Made by a program: the position numbers and the translations under genes. Source: Prevotella sp. (lineage in GTDB: Bacteria > Bacteroidota > Bacteroidia > Bacteroidales > Bacteroidaceae). Taken from it: a DNA stretch of 64,000 bases. The stretch spans positions 42,257 to 106,256 of the forward strand of contig JAFUEP010000005.1 in NCBI GenBank assembly GCA_017470345.1, written 5' to 3'. Under the pieces are notes generated by a model. The model worked only from the letters and a program-made list of their open reading frames with translations, had not been told where the DNA came from and made no database searches. This document shows positions 23,933 to 31,875 of the stretch, one piece after another (the first letter of the stretch is position 1; each line of letters begins with the position of its first letter).

Positions 23933-25918
23933 TTACAATCCCTTACTCTTCATGTATTCGATGCCGAGCTGGCGGGCGCGCTCGAGGTTGCGGTTTTTGA
24001 GCTGCTTCTCCTTGTCGGGCTTCTGCTTGGTGATCTTCGCGGGCTTCTGGCGGAAGCGGGGCGTGGCGTTGAGGTTCCACTTGCGGTTGACGTCCCACTT
24101 GGCCTTGCACTCCACCTCCTCGGGGAAGTAGTAGACGGCCTCGGGCAGCCGCCCCAGCGCGTAGTCGCCCGTGTCCCACTGGCCGTTGCCGTCGAGGTCG
24201 ACGATGGCCCGCAGGTAGTAGGTCGAGGGCTTCAGGTAGGGGAATCGTGCGATGCCCCGCGCGTCGGCCACGGTGCGGCGCACGGGCTTGTCGCCCGTGT
24301 CCATGAGCTCGACGATGATCTGTGCCGTGGAGTCGGCCGGGCTGAGGGGGCTGGGGGCTATCTCGACGATGAGCTTGCTGAACTCCTCCTCACCCCGCAC
24401 CTTGATGCCCTGCTTGATGGCGTTGCTGACCTGGCCGTAGAGGCCTCGGAAGGCGGCCGAGTCGATCTCCAGGCTATACTCCGTCGCGGCCTGCCACTGG
24501 GCGTCGAGCAGATATTGCAGGGTGGACGTCTGGCGCAGCTCGTGAGGGGCGCGATACCAGACGGAGTCAATCATGACATAGAGGTGCACGGCCGACGTGT
24601 CGCAGCCGACGAGCGGCTCGGGCATCGTGATCGTCAGCTGCTGCAGGGGGTCCATCTGCGAGCTGACGCTCAGCTTGGGCTGCAGCGCCTTGAGGGGCAT
24701 CACCGTGTCATAGGCCTCGCCGCGCTTGCGGTGCTTCTCCTGCTCCTTCTCCCATTTCTCGCGCTCCTTCTGCAGCTCCTTCTGGCGCTTCTCGTAGCTC
24801 GTCTTGGCCAGCGACTCCATCGTGTCGCGCTGCAGGACGAGCTGGCCCAGCGTGTCGGTCATCCAGTAGGTCAGGACGTATTGCAGGGTGTCCTGATTGA
24901 CGAGCGTCGTGTCGCGCAGCCAGTAGCTGACGGTGTCGCGCCGCTCGGAGGCCTCGACGATGAAGGCCGAGTCGCTCCGGAAGTTGAGGCCCTCGATGTG
25001 GGGCAGCGAGTCGTGGCCGTAGGTGAAGTAGAAGGTCATCTTCTGCGGCTCGGTGCGCTCCTGCTTGAGCAGCGAACGGTCGGTCTGGGGGTGCTGATAG
25101 CAGAGCAGGGTCAGGTCGTCGGGCAGGAAGTGTGTGAAGCCGACGCGCTTGATGTCGGCGATGTGGAGCGAGTCGAGCCAGACGGTGTCTTGGCGCACGT
25201 CGGGCTTCCACGTCGGGCGGATGGTGTCGGAGGTCAGATAGCCGATCGTCTCGCTCTTCTGCGAGAAGAGGAAGTCGCCGTCGCTGTCCTGCAGGGCATA
25301 GACGACGTATTCGCCGGGGGCCACGCCCTTGATGGTGAAGTGGCCGCTGCCGTTGGTGCGCGAGACGCGCAGGAAGGGTTTTTTGTAGAAGAGGCTGTCG
25401 GTCGTGTCCGAGGCCTCGTAGAGCCCGACGAGCATGCCCTTCAGGGGCTCCAGGTCCTGGGCGTTGAGGCAGTAGCCGCTGACTTCGAGCGTGTCGATCT
25501 GCGAGCCGGTGGAGAAGCTGTAGGTGTAGTTGCCCATCGGGTTGCCCTCGTTGTTGTCGGTGATGGCGTCGCTGAAGTCGACGGTGTAGGTGGTGTTCTC
25601 CTTGAGCGAGTCCTTCAGCTCGATGATGATGCGTCGGCCCGCCGCCTTGATGTCGGCCATCTCGAGCTGCGGGGGCGAGACGATGACCTTGTTCTGGGCG
25701 TCCTCGATCTTGATGTATTCATCGAAGTTGATGACGACCTTCTGCGCCCTGACGCCGGTGGAGCCGTCGCTGGGCGAGGCGCTCAGCACGCTGGGCGGCG
25801 TGTCGTCGTACCATCCGCCGTCGGGGTTGCCCATTCGGGCGCAGCTTGAGGTGAAAAGTGAAAGATGAAAAATGAAAAATATGATTACCCACGTCGTGTG
25901 TGTCGTCATCCTACGCAT
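23933..25918 (-). CDS. Ig-like-domain lipoprotein
   Basis: 661 residues from the ATG at 25918, which gives a lipoprotein signal peptide ending in FTSSC; an ATG at 25999 is possible but adds 27 unlikely residues. Residues about 40-135 match a bacterial Ig-like (Big_5) domain (SASPSDGSTGVRAQKVVINF; KENTTYTVDFSDAITDNNEG), followed by carboxypeptidase-regulatory-like folds (GHFTIKGVAPGEYVVYALQD; near the end PYLKPSTYYLRAIVDLDGNG). A charged helix lies at about 395-430. The hydrophobic core of the signal peptide (residues 11-24) is encoded entirely by a GTGAAAAGTGAAAGATGAAA word repeat. Function unknown; anchored in the outer or inner membrane. Confidence 0.85.
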   Translation of the reverse strand: MRRMTTHTTWVIIFFIFHLSLFTSSCARMGNPDGGWYDDTPPSVLSASPSDGSTGVRAQKVVINFDEYIKIEDAQNKVIVSPPQLEMADIKAAGRRIIIELKDSLKENTTYTVDFSDAITDNNEGNPMGNYTYSFSTGSQIDTLEVSGYCLNAQDLEPLKGMLVGLYEASDTTDSLFYKKPFLRVSRTNGSGHFTIKGVAPGEYVVYALQDSDGDFLFSQKSETIGYLTSDTIRPTWKPDVRQDTVWLDSLHIADIKRVGFTHFLPDDLTLLCYQHPQTDRSLLKQERTEPQKMTFYFTYGHDSLPHIEGLNFRSDSAFIVEASERRDTVSYWLRDTTLVNQDTLQYVLTYWMTDTLGQLVLQRDTMESLAKTSYEKRQKELQKEREKWEKEQEKHRKRGEAYDTVMPLKALQPKLSVSSQMDPLQQLTITMPEPLVGCDTSAVHLYVMIDSVWYRAPHELRQTSTLQYLLDAQWQAATEYSLEIDSAAFRGLYGQVSNAIKQGIKVRGEEEFSKLIVEIAPSPLSPADSTAQIIVELMDTGDKPVRRTVADARGIARFPYLKPSTYYLRAIVDLDGNGQWDTGDYALGRLPEAVYYFPEEVECKAKWDVNRKWNLNATPRFRQKPAKITKQKPDKEKQLKNRNLERARQLGIEYMKSKGL

Positions 25919-26014
25919 GGCGGCAGGCAACATGCGCAGCATTTTACAGTCGCATGTGTGTAGCTTGTCTGACGGAAAGAGTCTAATCATATTTTTCACC
26001 TTTCATTTTTCATT
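25849..26014. repeat. Word-repeat palindrome spanning the GH3-lipoprotein junction
   Basis: Left arm GTGAAAGATGAAAAATGAAA, ending ATATGATTA (25849-25887), pairs with right arm TAATCATATTTTTCACCTTT, then CATTTTTCAT (25984-26014). The loop of about 96 nt holds the lipoprotein start codon; the left arm encodes its signal-peptide core; the right arm contains the GH3 stop codon. Confidence 0.8.
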
Positions 26015-27499
26015 TAGGAGCAGCAGCTGCTCCAGCAGCGTGCGCTCGTTGCTTAGTCGCGGAACCTTGTGCTGGCCGCCGAGCTTGCCGTGGGCCTTCA
26101 GCCAGTCGTTGAAGAGGCCGGGGCGGGCCGGGATGAGCTCCAGGGGCTGGAGGGTGATGTTCTTGAAGCGCTTCGCCTCGTAGTCGCTGTTGAGCTCCTG
26201 CAGCTTGCGGTCGAGGACGTCGGCAAACTGCGCCAGGTCCTTCGGCGGGCGGGCGAACTCGACGAGCCACTGGTGGCGGCACTTGCCCTCGGCGTCCATG
26301 AAGACGGGTGCGGCCGTGTAGTCGAGCACCTCGGCGCCCGTCATCTGGCAGGCATAGGCCAGTCCGTGGTCGGCATTGTCGACGACGAGCTCCTCGCCGA
26401 AGGCGTTGATGAAGCACTTGGTGCGGCCTGAGATGATGAACTTATAGGGGTTGACGGAGGTGAAGCGCACGGTGTCGCCGATCATGTAGCGCCACAGTCC
26501 GCACGACGTCGAGATGATCATCGCGTAGTTGCGGCCCGTCTTGACGCCCCAGAGCGGCACGACGTCGCCCGTCTGCATGTCCTGGAACTCGTAGAACACG
26601 TCGTAGTCGACCATGAGCGACATCGACGCGTCGGCCGGGTCGTCCTGTATGCCGAAGAATCCCTCGGAGGCGTTGTAGGTCTCCATGTAGTGCATGTCGG
26701 GCTTGGTGATCAGCCGCTCGTATTGCTCGCGGTAGGGGGTGAAGGCGACGCCGCCGTGGAAGAACACCTCGAGATTGGGCCACACCTCCTCAAGGTGCTC
26801 ACGGCCAGATAGTTCCATCACGCGGTGGAGCACGGAGAGCATCCATGAGGGCACGCCCGAGAGGTTGGTCACGTTCTTCGTCATCGTCTCGCGGGCGATG
26901 CGGTCGCGCTTCACCTCGAAGTCGCTCAGCAGGGCGGTCTCCTTGCGTGGCACGCGGATGAGGTTGACCACCGGGTTGATGTTCTCAATCAGGATGGCGC
27001 TCAGGTCGCCCACGAGCGAGCCCGGCAGGTTGTAGTTCGAGGCATGGCTGCCGCCGAGGATCAGTCCGCGGCCGTCGAAGAGCCGGCTCTCGGGGTGGTT
27101 GCGCAGATAGATGGCCACCGTGTCGGTGCCGCCGCGATAGTGGATGCGGCGCAGGCCTTGCGGCGAGACGGGGATGAACTTCGACTTGTCGTTGGTCGTG
27201 CCGCTCGACTTGGCGTACCACTTCACGTGGCCCGGCCACAGCAGTCCGGCCTCGCCCTGGCGCATGCGGTCGATGCGCTCCTTGACGTCGTCGTAGCCCA
27301 TGAGGGGTGTGTTGCGGGCGAAGGCCTCGTAGTCGGCTGTCTGTCCGAAGAGATGCTGGCGGCCCACCTCGGTGTCGGCAGCCTCGCTGAGCAGCCGGCG
27401 GAGCACCTCGCGCTGCAGTTCGGCGGCGCCGTGCTCATAGCGCTCCAGCTGACGCCAGCGTGGGGCGAAGAGGTTTCTTGCTATGCTTGTAAGACTCAT
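26003..27499 (-). CDS. GH3-family acyl-adenylating enzyme
   Basis: 498 residues resembling the bacterial GH3 auxin-responsive-promoter family, which belongs to the ANL adenylate-forming superfamily. The nucleotide motif KWYAKSSGTTNDKSKFIPVS is at about residues 93-112, YMETYNASEGFFGIQDDP at about 270-287, and GLWRYMIGDTVRFTS with FIISGRTKCFINAFGEEL at about 333-370. Bacterial substrates are unknown. It has its own promoter 30-40 nt upstream. The C-terminus (LLLLNEK) and stop fall in a word repeat shared with the next gene. Confidence 0.88.
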   Translation of the reverse strand: MSLTSIARNLFAPRWRQLERYEHGAAELQREVLRRLLSEAADTEVGRQHLFGQTADYEAFARNTPLMGYDDVKERIDRMRQGEAGLLWPGHVKWYAKSSGTTNDKSKFIPVSPQGLRRIHYRGGTDTVAIYLRNHPESRLFDGRGLILGGSHASNYNLPGSLVGDLSAILIENINPVVNLIRVPRKETALLSDFEVKRDRIARETMTKNVTNLSGVPSWMLSVLHRVMELSGREHLEEVWPNLEVFFHGGVAFTPYREQYERLITKPDMHYMETYNASEGFFGIQDDPADASMSLMVDYDVFYEFQDMQTGDVVPLWGVKTGRNYAMIISTSCGLWRYMIGDTVRFTSVNPYKFIISGRTKCFINAFGEELVVDNADHGLAYACQMTGAEVLDYTAAPVFMDAEGKCRHQWLVEFARPPKDLAQFADVLDRKLQELNSDYEAKRFKNITLQPLELIPARPGLFNDWLKAHGKLGGQHKVPRLSNERTLLEQLLLLNEK

Positions 27500-27530
27500 T
27501 TTCTACTTTAATAATCATGCAAATAGAGTG

Positions 27531-27538
27531 CAAAGGTA
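27531..27538 (-). promoter_or_regulatory. -7 element TACCTTTG for the GH3 gene
   Basis: CAAAGGTA on the plus strand, 32 nt before the start at 27499, with GCAC following on the minus strand. Confidence 0.6.
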
Positions 27539-27597
27539 CACAGAAAACTTGTAATATGCGCAAGTTTTACTTTTTTTAGCACCACGGCGCCCGCCGT

Positions 27598-28275
27598 TCA
27601 GACGAGGTAGAAGATGGCTTCGGGCCCCATGTTGAACAGCAGGTCGAGGATCGACAGGTTGGGCAGGAAGCCATGCCGCTGCTCGAACACCTGCCAGTAG
27701 CGGCGCGGCTGGAAGTCAGCATCGGGCAGCGGGTGCTTGGGGTTGATCGTATCGCGGAAATCGATGAAATCGCCGTTTTTTGAATATTCCGTCGTCGGTT
27801 TAATGTCCGGATGAATGTCGAGCAGGCGGCACATTGTGCGGCAGATGTCGGCGTTGAAGTCGGTGAGCCGCTCCCATCGCCGCTCGGTGAAGAAGGGCCG
27901 CAGGTCGTCCTCGTAGTATTCGAAGAAGGGCGAGTCGCCGTAGGCCGTCTGCAGGGCCTGCCAGTGGAGGTGGCGCCAGTTGCCGTGGTCGCTGATGAGT
28001 GTAGAGTGTATAGTGTAGAGTGAAGAGTTTGCTACCGCAGCAGACGTGGCCTGTAGGGCGGTAGCAAACTCTCCATTCTCCATTCTCCATTCTCCACTCC
28101 TGACTGGCACGGTCAGCGCCTGCACGCCTTGCGTCGAGGCGATGAGGCAGCGGTTGCGGTAGGTCTGTTTCTGGAACGACTCGCAGTGCTCGATCAGCAC
28201 GCGGTCGTAGCGGCAGAGCTTCTGGTACCACTGTATGGGACCGAAGTAGGTGGTGGAGAGCAGGCAGGTGGTCAT
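27598..28275 (-). CDS. WbqC-like family protein with an in-frame palindromic-element insertion
   Basis: 225 residues. WbqC-family landmarks are YFGPIQWYQKLC at the N-terminus, ESFQKQTYRNRCLI, QALTVPV, WRHLHWQALQTAYGDSPFFE and DFQPRRYWQVFEQRHGFLPN near the end. The family is linked to surface polysaccharide or glycolipid loci; the reaction is not established. Residues about 60-93 (GEWRMENGEFATALQATSAA and on to STLI) are not part of the family: they are the translation of a 103-bp palindrome between QALTVPV and SDHGNWRHLHW. The start overlaps the stop of the SPase-like gene by 4 nt. Confidence 0.85.
   Translation of the reverse strand: MTTCLLSTTYFGPIQWYQKLCRYDRVLIEHCESFQKQTYRNRCLIASTQGVQALTVPVRSGEWRMENGEFATALQATSAAVANSSLYTIHSTLISDHGNWRHLHWQALQTAYGDSPFFEYYEDDLRPFFTERRWERLTDFNADICRTMCRLLDIHPDIKPTTEYSKNGDFIDFRDTINPKHPLPDADFQPRRYWQVFEQRHGFLPNLSILDLLFNMGPEAIFYLV
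27997..28099. repeat. GTTTGCTACCGC palindrome inside the WbqC-like gene
   Basis: On the minus strand: GAGTGGAGAATGGAGAATGG words, then GAGTTTGCTACCGC, a 19-nt centre (CTACAGGCCACGTCTGC), GCGGTAGCAAACTC, then TCACTCTACACTATACACTC words. The core is nearly identical to that at 43114-43281 and is read in the same frame. Confidence 0.92.
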
Positions 28276-28868
28276 AGGGGCTGGAAGAAACGCTGCGGGC
28301 GCCAGCCTCCGAGCGGCCGGTGGCCTGGCTCACGGCTGTAGACGACGAGGAAGACGCGCCCGATGATCATCTCCTCGGCGATGGGGCCCAGCTGACGCGA
28401 GTCGAGCGTGGTGCTGTCGGGCGAGAGCGACTCGAGCCAGTAGTAGTCGCCGTCGGCGCAGTCGGCCTCGCTGGGCACGACGAGGGACTGTCCGTCGCTG
28501 CTGACGGTGTCGCCTGGTCCGGCCACGCATCGGCAGATGAGCACGCCGCCGGTGCCGCCGTCGGCCGTTGGTCGCGGGTCGTCGAAGGCGACGATGTCGC
28601 CCCGGCTGACGCGCTGTCGGCACAGTCGTCCGTAGCTGAAGAGCGAGCCGTGTCCGCCCGTGCGCAGTCCATAGCTCCATCGGTTGACCATGACGCGGTC
28701 GCCCTCGAGCAGCGTTGGCTCGAGTGCCTGTCCGTCGACGGCAAAGATGGTGAATCCCGTGGCCCTGACGAACAGCATCAGGAGCAATGCTAATGTACAA
28801 TGTACAATGAACAATGTACAATTGCGCACAAAAGGTTTTCTTCTGCTGCTACTCACATCATCATACAT
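28272..28868 (-). CDS. Signal peptidase I paralogue lacking the catalytic Ser and Lys (likely pseudoenzyme)
   Basis: 198 residues with an S26 fold signature: one N-terminal membrane segment, then FAVDGQALEPTLLEGDRVMV, RGDIVAFDDP and ICRCVAGPGDTV. In active SPase I the first segment is SGSMxPTL and the third YxKRxVGxPGD. Here the Ser position is Ala48 and the Lys position is Cys, so peptidase activity is unlikely. Part of the membrane segment, residues 16-26 (NCTLFIVHCTL), is encoded by a word repeat. It lies between lepB and the WbqC-like gene (4-nt overlap with the latter) and may have a structural or regulatory role; that is inference. Confidence 0.8.
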   Translation of the reverse strand: MYDDVSSSRRKPFVRNCTLFIVHCTLALLLMLFVRATGFTIFAVDGQALEPTLLEGDRVMVNRWSYGLRTGGHGSLFSYGRLCRQRVSRGDIVAFDDPRPTADGGTGGVLICRCVAGPGDTVSSDGQSLVVPSEADCADGDYYWLESLSPDSTTLDSRQLGPIAEEMIIGRVFLVVYSREPGHRPLGGWRPQRFFQPL

Positions 28869-28901
28869 TGTTCATTATTCATTGTACATTGTACATTATT
28901 T
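28791..28901. repeat. Word-repeat palindrome spanning the lepB / SPase-like junction
   Basis: Left arm AATGTACAATGTACAATGAA (28793 on) pairs with right arm ACATTGTTCATTATTCATTG (28865 on). The SPase-like start codon is in the right arm next to the loop, its membrane-segment codons are in the left arm, and the lepB stop (28896) is at the right edge. Confidence 0.85.
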
Positions 28902-30389
28902 AATATTGTCGACCATCCTGAACAGGCGGCCCCAGCGGATGCCGGAGAAGAAGCGGCGGTCAGGATCGCTCGACCACCAGATGAAGATGGGCTTGCCGAC
29001 GATGTGGTCCTCGGGCACGAAGCCCCAGTAGCGCGAGTCGGCCGAGTTGTGGCGGTTGTCGCCCTGCATCCAGTAGTAGTCCATCTTGAAGGTGTAGCTC
29101 GTGGCTGCCTGGCCGTTGATGAGGATGGTGCCGTCGGGGCGCACCTCGAGCTTGTTGCCCTCATAGACGGCGATGGGGCGCTCGTAGATGGCGATGTTGT
29201 CGAGGGTCAGGTCGATCGACGCGCCCTTCTTGGGAATCCAGATGGGTCCGTAGTTGTCGCGCGTCCAGTGCAGGTTGCCGTTGCGGGGGTAGAGGTCCTC
29301 CGAGCGGTCGTTGACGGGCTCGATGCTCTCCACGAGGTCGTCGCGCTGGCTGAGCACGTCGTAGGTCTTCTTCGTCAGGGGCATGACGGCCTGCGTCTGC
29401 GAGGGCAGCAGGCGTATCTGGCCCTCGCTCTTGAGGATGCCGCGGTCGGGCGGCGTCAGTCCGAGGTCTTCGCAGGTGATGCCGTTCTCCTTGAGGAAGT
29501 CGTCGGTCAGCACGACCTGCGGCTTGAACTTGACGAAGTATTGATACTGCACCTGGTCGGGCTCCTTGTTAGACTGGCCGTCCAGGTAGACGATGCGGTC
29601 CTTGATCTGGAGCGTCTGGCCGGGCAGTCCGACGCAGCGCTTCACGTAGTTCTCGCGGCGGTCCGTCGGGCGCGTGTCGACCTGTCCGAACTGCAGCCAG
29701 TTGGCGCGCACGTACTGTCGGCCCAGCTCGTAGGCCTCGGCGAAGACGCGCCGCTGCTCCGTGCGGCTCATCGAGTCGAGGGGCTGCATGTCGGGGTGCT
29801 GCTGGGCGTAGATCTGCTCGCCGAAGTCATAGCAGAGGCGGTAGTACTCCGTCTCGTAGTTGGCCACGATGGTGTCGCCGGCGGGATAGTTGAAGACGAC
29901 GATGTCGTTCAGCTCGACGTTGCCCAGTCCCTTCACGCGGCGATAGTCCCAGTGGGGCCACTCGATGTAGGACTTCACGCCGCCCAGCGGCAGCGTGTGC
30001 TGCGTCAGGGGGACGGTCAGCGGCGTCTGCGGGATGCGGGGTCCGTAGCTGACCTTCGAGACGAAGAGGTAGTCGCCCGTGAGCAGCGACTTCTCGAGCG
30101 ACGAGGAGGGGATGACGTAGTTCTGGAAGAAGAACTGGTTGATGAAGTAGACGGCGACGAGGGCGAAGACGATGGCGTCGACCCACGACATGACGGTGCG
30201 CACGGGCCCTTCGGCGTCCTTCCACCACTGCCAGTTGATTTTCTTTGAGATATAGGCGTCGTAGATGAAGGGCACGACGATGAGTCCGAGCCACGACTTC
30301 ACCCAGTAGAGGAACAGCAGATAGAGGGCGAGCACGACGATGAACTTCGCCCATTGGAGTTTCTTATTGACTTCTTTCTTCTTTTTCAT
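28896..30389 (-). CDS. lepB: Signal peptidase I
   Basis: 497 residues, long for the family but normal for Bacteroidales. Membrane segments are at about 15-45 and 70-90. The catalytic Ser region is YVIPSSSLEKSLLTGDYLFV (about 95), followed by SKVSYGPRIPQTPLT; the Lys region is NYVKRCVGLPGQTLQIKDRI (about 248), and GDNRHNSADSRYWGFVPEDH closes the domain. A large insertion separates the two catalytic boxes, as in related species. It removes signal peptides at the inner membrane. An intact lepB next to a paralogue without catalytic residues is notable. Confidence 0.95.
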   Translation of the reverse strand: MKKKKEVNKKLQWAKFIVVLALYLLFLYWVKSWLGLIVVPFIYDAYISKKINWQWWKDAEGPVRTVMSWVDAIVFALVAVYFINQFFFQNYVIPSSSLEKSLLTGDYLFVSKVSYGPRIPQTPLTVPLTQHTLPLGGVKSYIEWPHWDYRRVKGLGNVELNDIVVFNYPAGDTIVANYETEYYRLCYDFGEQIYAQQHPDMQPLDSMSRTEQRRVFAEAYELGRQYVRANWLQFGQVDTRPTDRRENYVKRCVGLPGQTLQIKDRIVYLDGQSNKEPDQVQYQYFVKFKPQVVLTDDFLKENGITCEDLGLTPPDRGILKSEGQIRLLPSQTQAVMPLTKKTYDVLSQRDDLVESIEPVNDRSEDLYPRNGNLHWTRDNYGPIWIPKKGASIDLTLDNIAIYERPIAVYEGNKLEVRPDGTILINGQAATSYTFKMDYYWMQGDNRHNSADSRYWGFVPEDHIVGKPIFIWWSSDPDRRFFSGIRWGRLFRMVDNIK

Positions 30390-30418
30390 AATTTACTTTC
30401 GCAAGCTTTGCTTGCAGG

Positions 30419-30546
30419 AAGTGAAAGGGGATTAAAAGGGAGTGTGGGGGGAGTGAAGGTGACGTCAGTTCTGTCACAGACATCAAGGCTGAGGGTAACG
30501 TCCCCTTCACTACCCTTTCACTTCTCTTTTACTCCATTTCACTCCA
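30419..30546. repeat. GTGAAAGGGGATT / GGGAGTG palindrome with GACGTC...TAACGTC loop
   Basis: Left arm GTGAAAGGGGATTAAAAGGG (30421 on) and GGGGGGAGTGAAGG, loop from GACGTCAGTTCTGTCACAGA to GGGTAACGTC, and right arm CCCCTTCACTACCCTTTCAC (30502 on) plus TTACTCCATTTCACTCC. It lies between dapB and lepB. The loop resembles that of 22438-22557, and part of the element resembles the insertion inside cobQ. Confidence 0.75.
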
Positions 30547-30570
30547 AACATGTGAAACTTGTATTTTTGA

Positions 30571-31329
30571 TTAAAAATTAAACATGTCGCTGATGGTCAG
30601 CAGACCGCTGTGCTCATGCGTATATTCGGCGGCCAGGACGGCCCCCAGGGCGAAGCCGCGGCGCGAGTGGGCGTCGTGGGTGATGGTGATCTTGTCCTCG
30701 GGCGAGTCGTAGATGACCGAGTGGATGCCCGGCACCTCGCCCTCGCGTCGGCAGTCAATGCGCACCATGTCGCGCGAGCCGCCCATGACGAAGCCCTTCG
30801 TCTGGTTGTCGGGGCCGATGAGCTGTCCCACCTCCCAGTCGGTCTTGCGGTCCAGCTTGGCGATGATGTCCTCGGCCAGGGTGATGGCCGTGCCCGAGGG
30901 GTGGTCGAGCTTATGCACGTGGTGGGTCTCCTCCATCTTGACGTCGTATTGCGGGAAGCGGTTCATCATCTGCGCCAGCTGGCGGTTGACGGCCGCGAAG
31001 ATGGCCATGCCCACGGAGAAGTTGGAGGCCCAGAAGAGCGTGCGGCCCTCCTCTTCGCAGGCCTTGACGACGTCCTGTTCGTGGTCCTGTCGCCATCCTG
31101 TCGATCCGCTGACCACCTTGACGCCCCGTGCCCATGCCTTCAGGTAGTTGGCGTAGGCTGCCTTTGGCGAGGTGAACTCGATGGCCACGTCGGCCGTGCC
31201 GAAGGCGTCGCTCTCGAAGTCCTCCTGGTTATCCACATCGATAATGCTGACAATCTCATGGCCCCGGCTGCGGGCGATCTCCTCGATCATGTGGCCCATC
31301 TTGCCGTAGCCTATCAAAGCTATTTTCAT
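30571..31329 (-). CDS. dapB: 4-hydroxy-tetrahydrodipicolinate reductase
   Basis: 252 residues, normal length. It reduces 4-hydroxy-tetrahydrodipicolinate with NAD(P)H in lysine and diaminopimelate synthesis. The N-terminal nucleotide loop is ALIGYGKMGHMIEEIA; EFTSPKAAYANYL and SGSTGWRQDH mark the Rossmann domain; the catalytic segment is EETHHVHKLDHPSGTAIT (about residue 134). It lies upstream of lepB with its own TAACTTTG promoter. Confidence 0.96.
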   Translation of the reverse strand: MKIALIGYGKMGHMIEEIARSRGHEIVSIIDVDNQEDFESDAFGTADVAIEFTSPKAAYANYLKAWARGVKVVSGSTGWRQDHEQDVVKACEEEGRTLFWASNFSVGMAIFAAVNRQLAQMMNRFPQYDVKMEETHHVHKLDHPSGTAITLAEDIIAKLDRKTDWEVGQLIGPDNQTKGFVMGGSRDMVRIDCRREGEVPGIHSVIYDSPEDKITITHDAHSRRGFALGAVLAAEYTHEHSGLLTISDMFNF

Positions 31330-31355
31330 AAGTCGGTTTTAATTAAAACTGGGTG

Positions 31356-31363
31356 CAAAGTTA
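31356..31363 (-). promoter_or_regulatory. -7 element TAACTTTG for dapB
   Basis: CAAAGTTA on the plus strand, 27 nt before the dapB start; GCACCC follows on the minus strand. Confidence 0.6.
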
Positions 31364-31481
31364 CACATTTTACTCCATATTACGTTGGGTTTCAACAGAA
31401 AATAACACTCATTGACCATCTTTTTCCCTTTCCCGCCGTCACTTAGCCCGCTTTTTTCAGCGATAAGTCGGAATAATTTCG

Positions 31482-31489
31482 TAACTTTG
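31482..31489 (+). promoter_or_regulatory. -7 element TAACTTTG, possible promoter of the FabK-like gene
   Basis: TAACTTTG followed by CACGCAG. If used, the leader to 31876 is about 380 nt and includes CCCCTCGGAGGGG-type hairpins and the inverted repeat at 31656-31827. Confidence 0.5.
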
Positions 31490-31655
31490 CACGCAGTAAG
31501 GGATGATCCCCTTTGGGATGAGGAAGTTAGAGACCCCTGCCCCTCGGAGGGGAGTAAGGTTAGTCCTTTCCACATGGAGGGGAGTGAGGTCAGTCATAGC
31601 ACTTCGTGCTTGACACTCATCCTTTTTATAGAATAGGTAATCAATATGGTGATAA

Positions 31656-31827
31656 ATGCCCGAGATTTCAACGCCCCCCTGCCCCCCTCTAATCTTAGAG
31701 GGGGAATTGGATAGCGTGCATGCCGCCCGCCTACGCTGGTGTCGCTGCGCTCATCTGCCCCTGCGGTGGTATCCAGCTCCCCCTCTAAGATTAGAGGGGG
31801 GCAGGGGGGCGTTGAAATCTCGGGCAT
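31656..31827. mobile_element. MITE-like element with 50-bp perfect inverted arms, copy 1
   Basis: The arm beginning ATGCCCGAGATTTCAACGCC (31656-31705) is repeated as its exact reverse complement at 31778-31827. The 72-bp centre includes CGCTGGTGTCGCTGCGCTCA. A second copy with the centre reversed lies at 32827-33000, on the other side of the gene 31876-32820. No transposase is present, so the term MITE is an inference. The short frame inside it is not a credible gene. Confidence 0.85.
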
Positions 31828-31875
31828 ATATATTATAAAATAGGAATTAATAACAAATAAAAAAAGACTGAGAAG

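Noticed and set aside
27997-28099. Diversity-generating retroelement variable region
   Set aside because: No reverse transcriptase or adenine-biased template/variable pair; the repeats are palindromic and also intergenic.
28800-30248. Plus-strand frame opposite lepB
   Set aside because: Shadow of lepB; starts within a word repeat.
31656-31838. Small protein of 60 residues (MPEISTPPCPP...)
   Set aside because: It is the translation of one arm and centre of the inverted-repeat element; no independent coding evidence.
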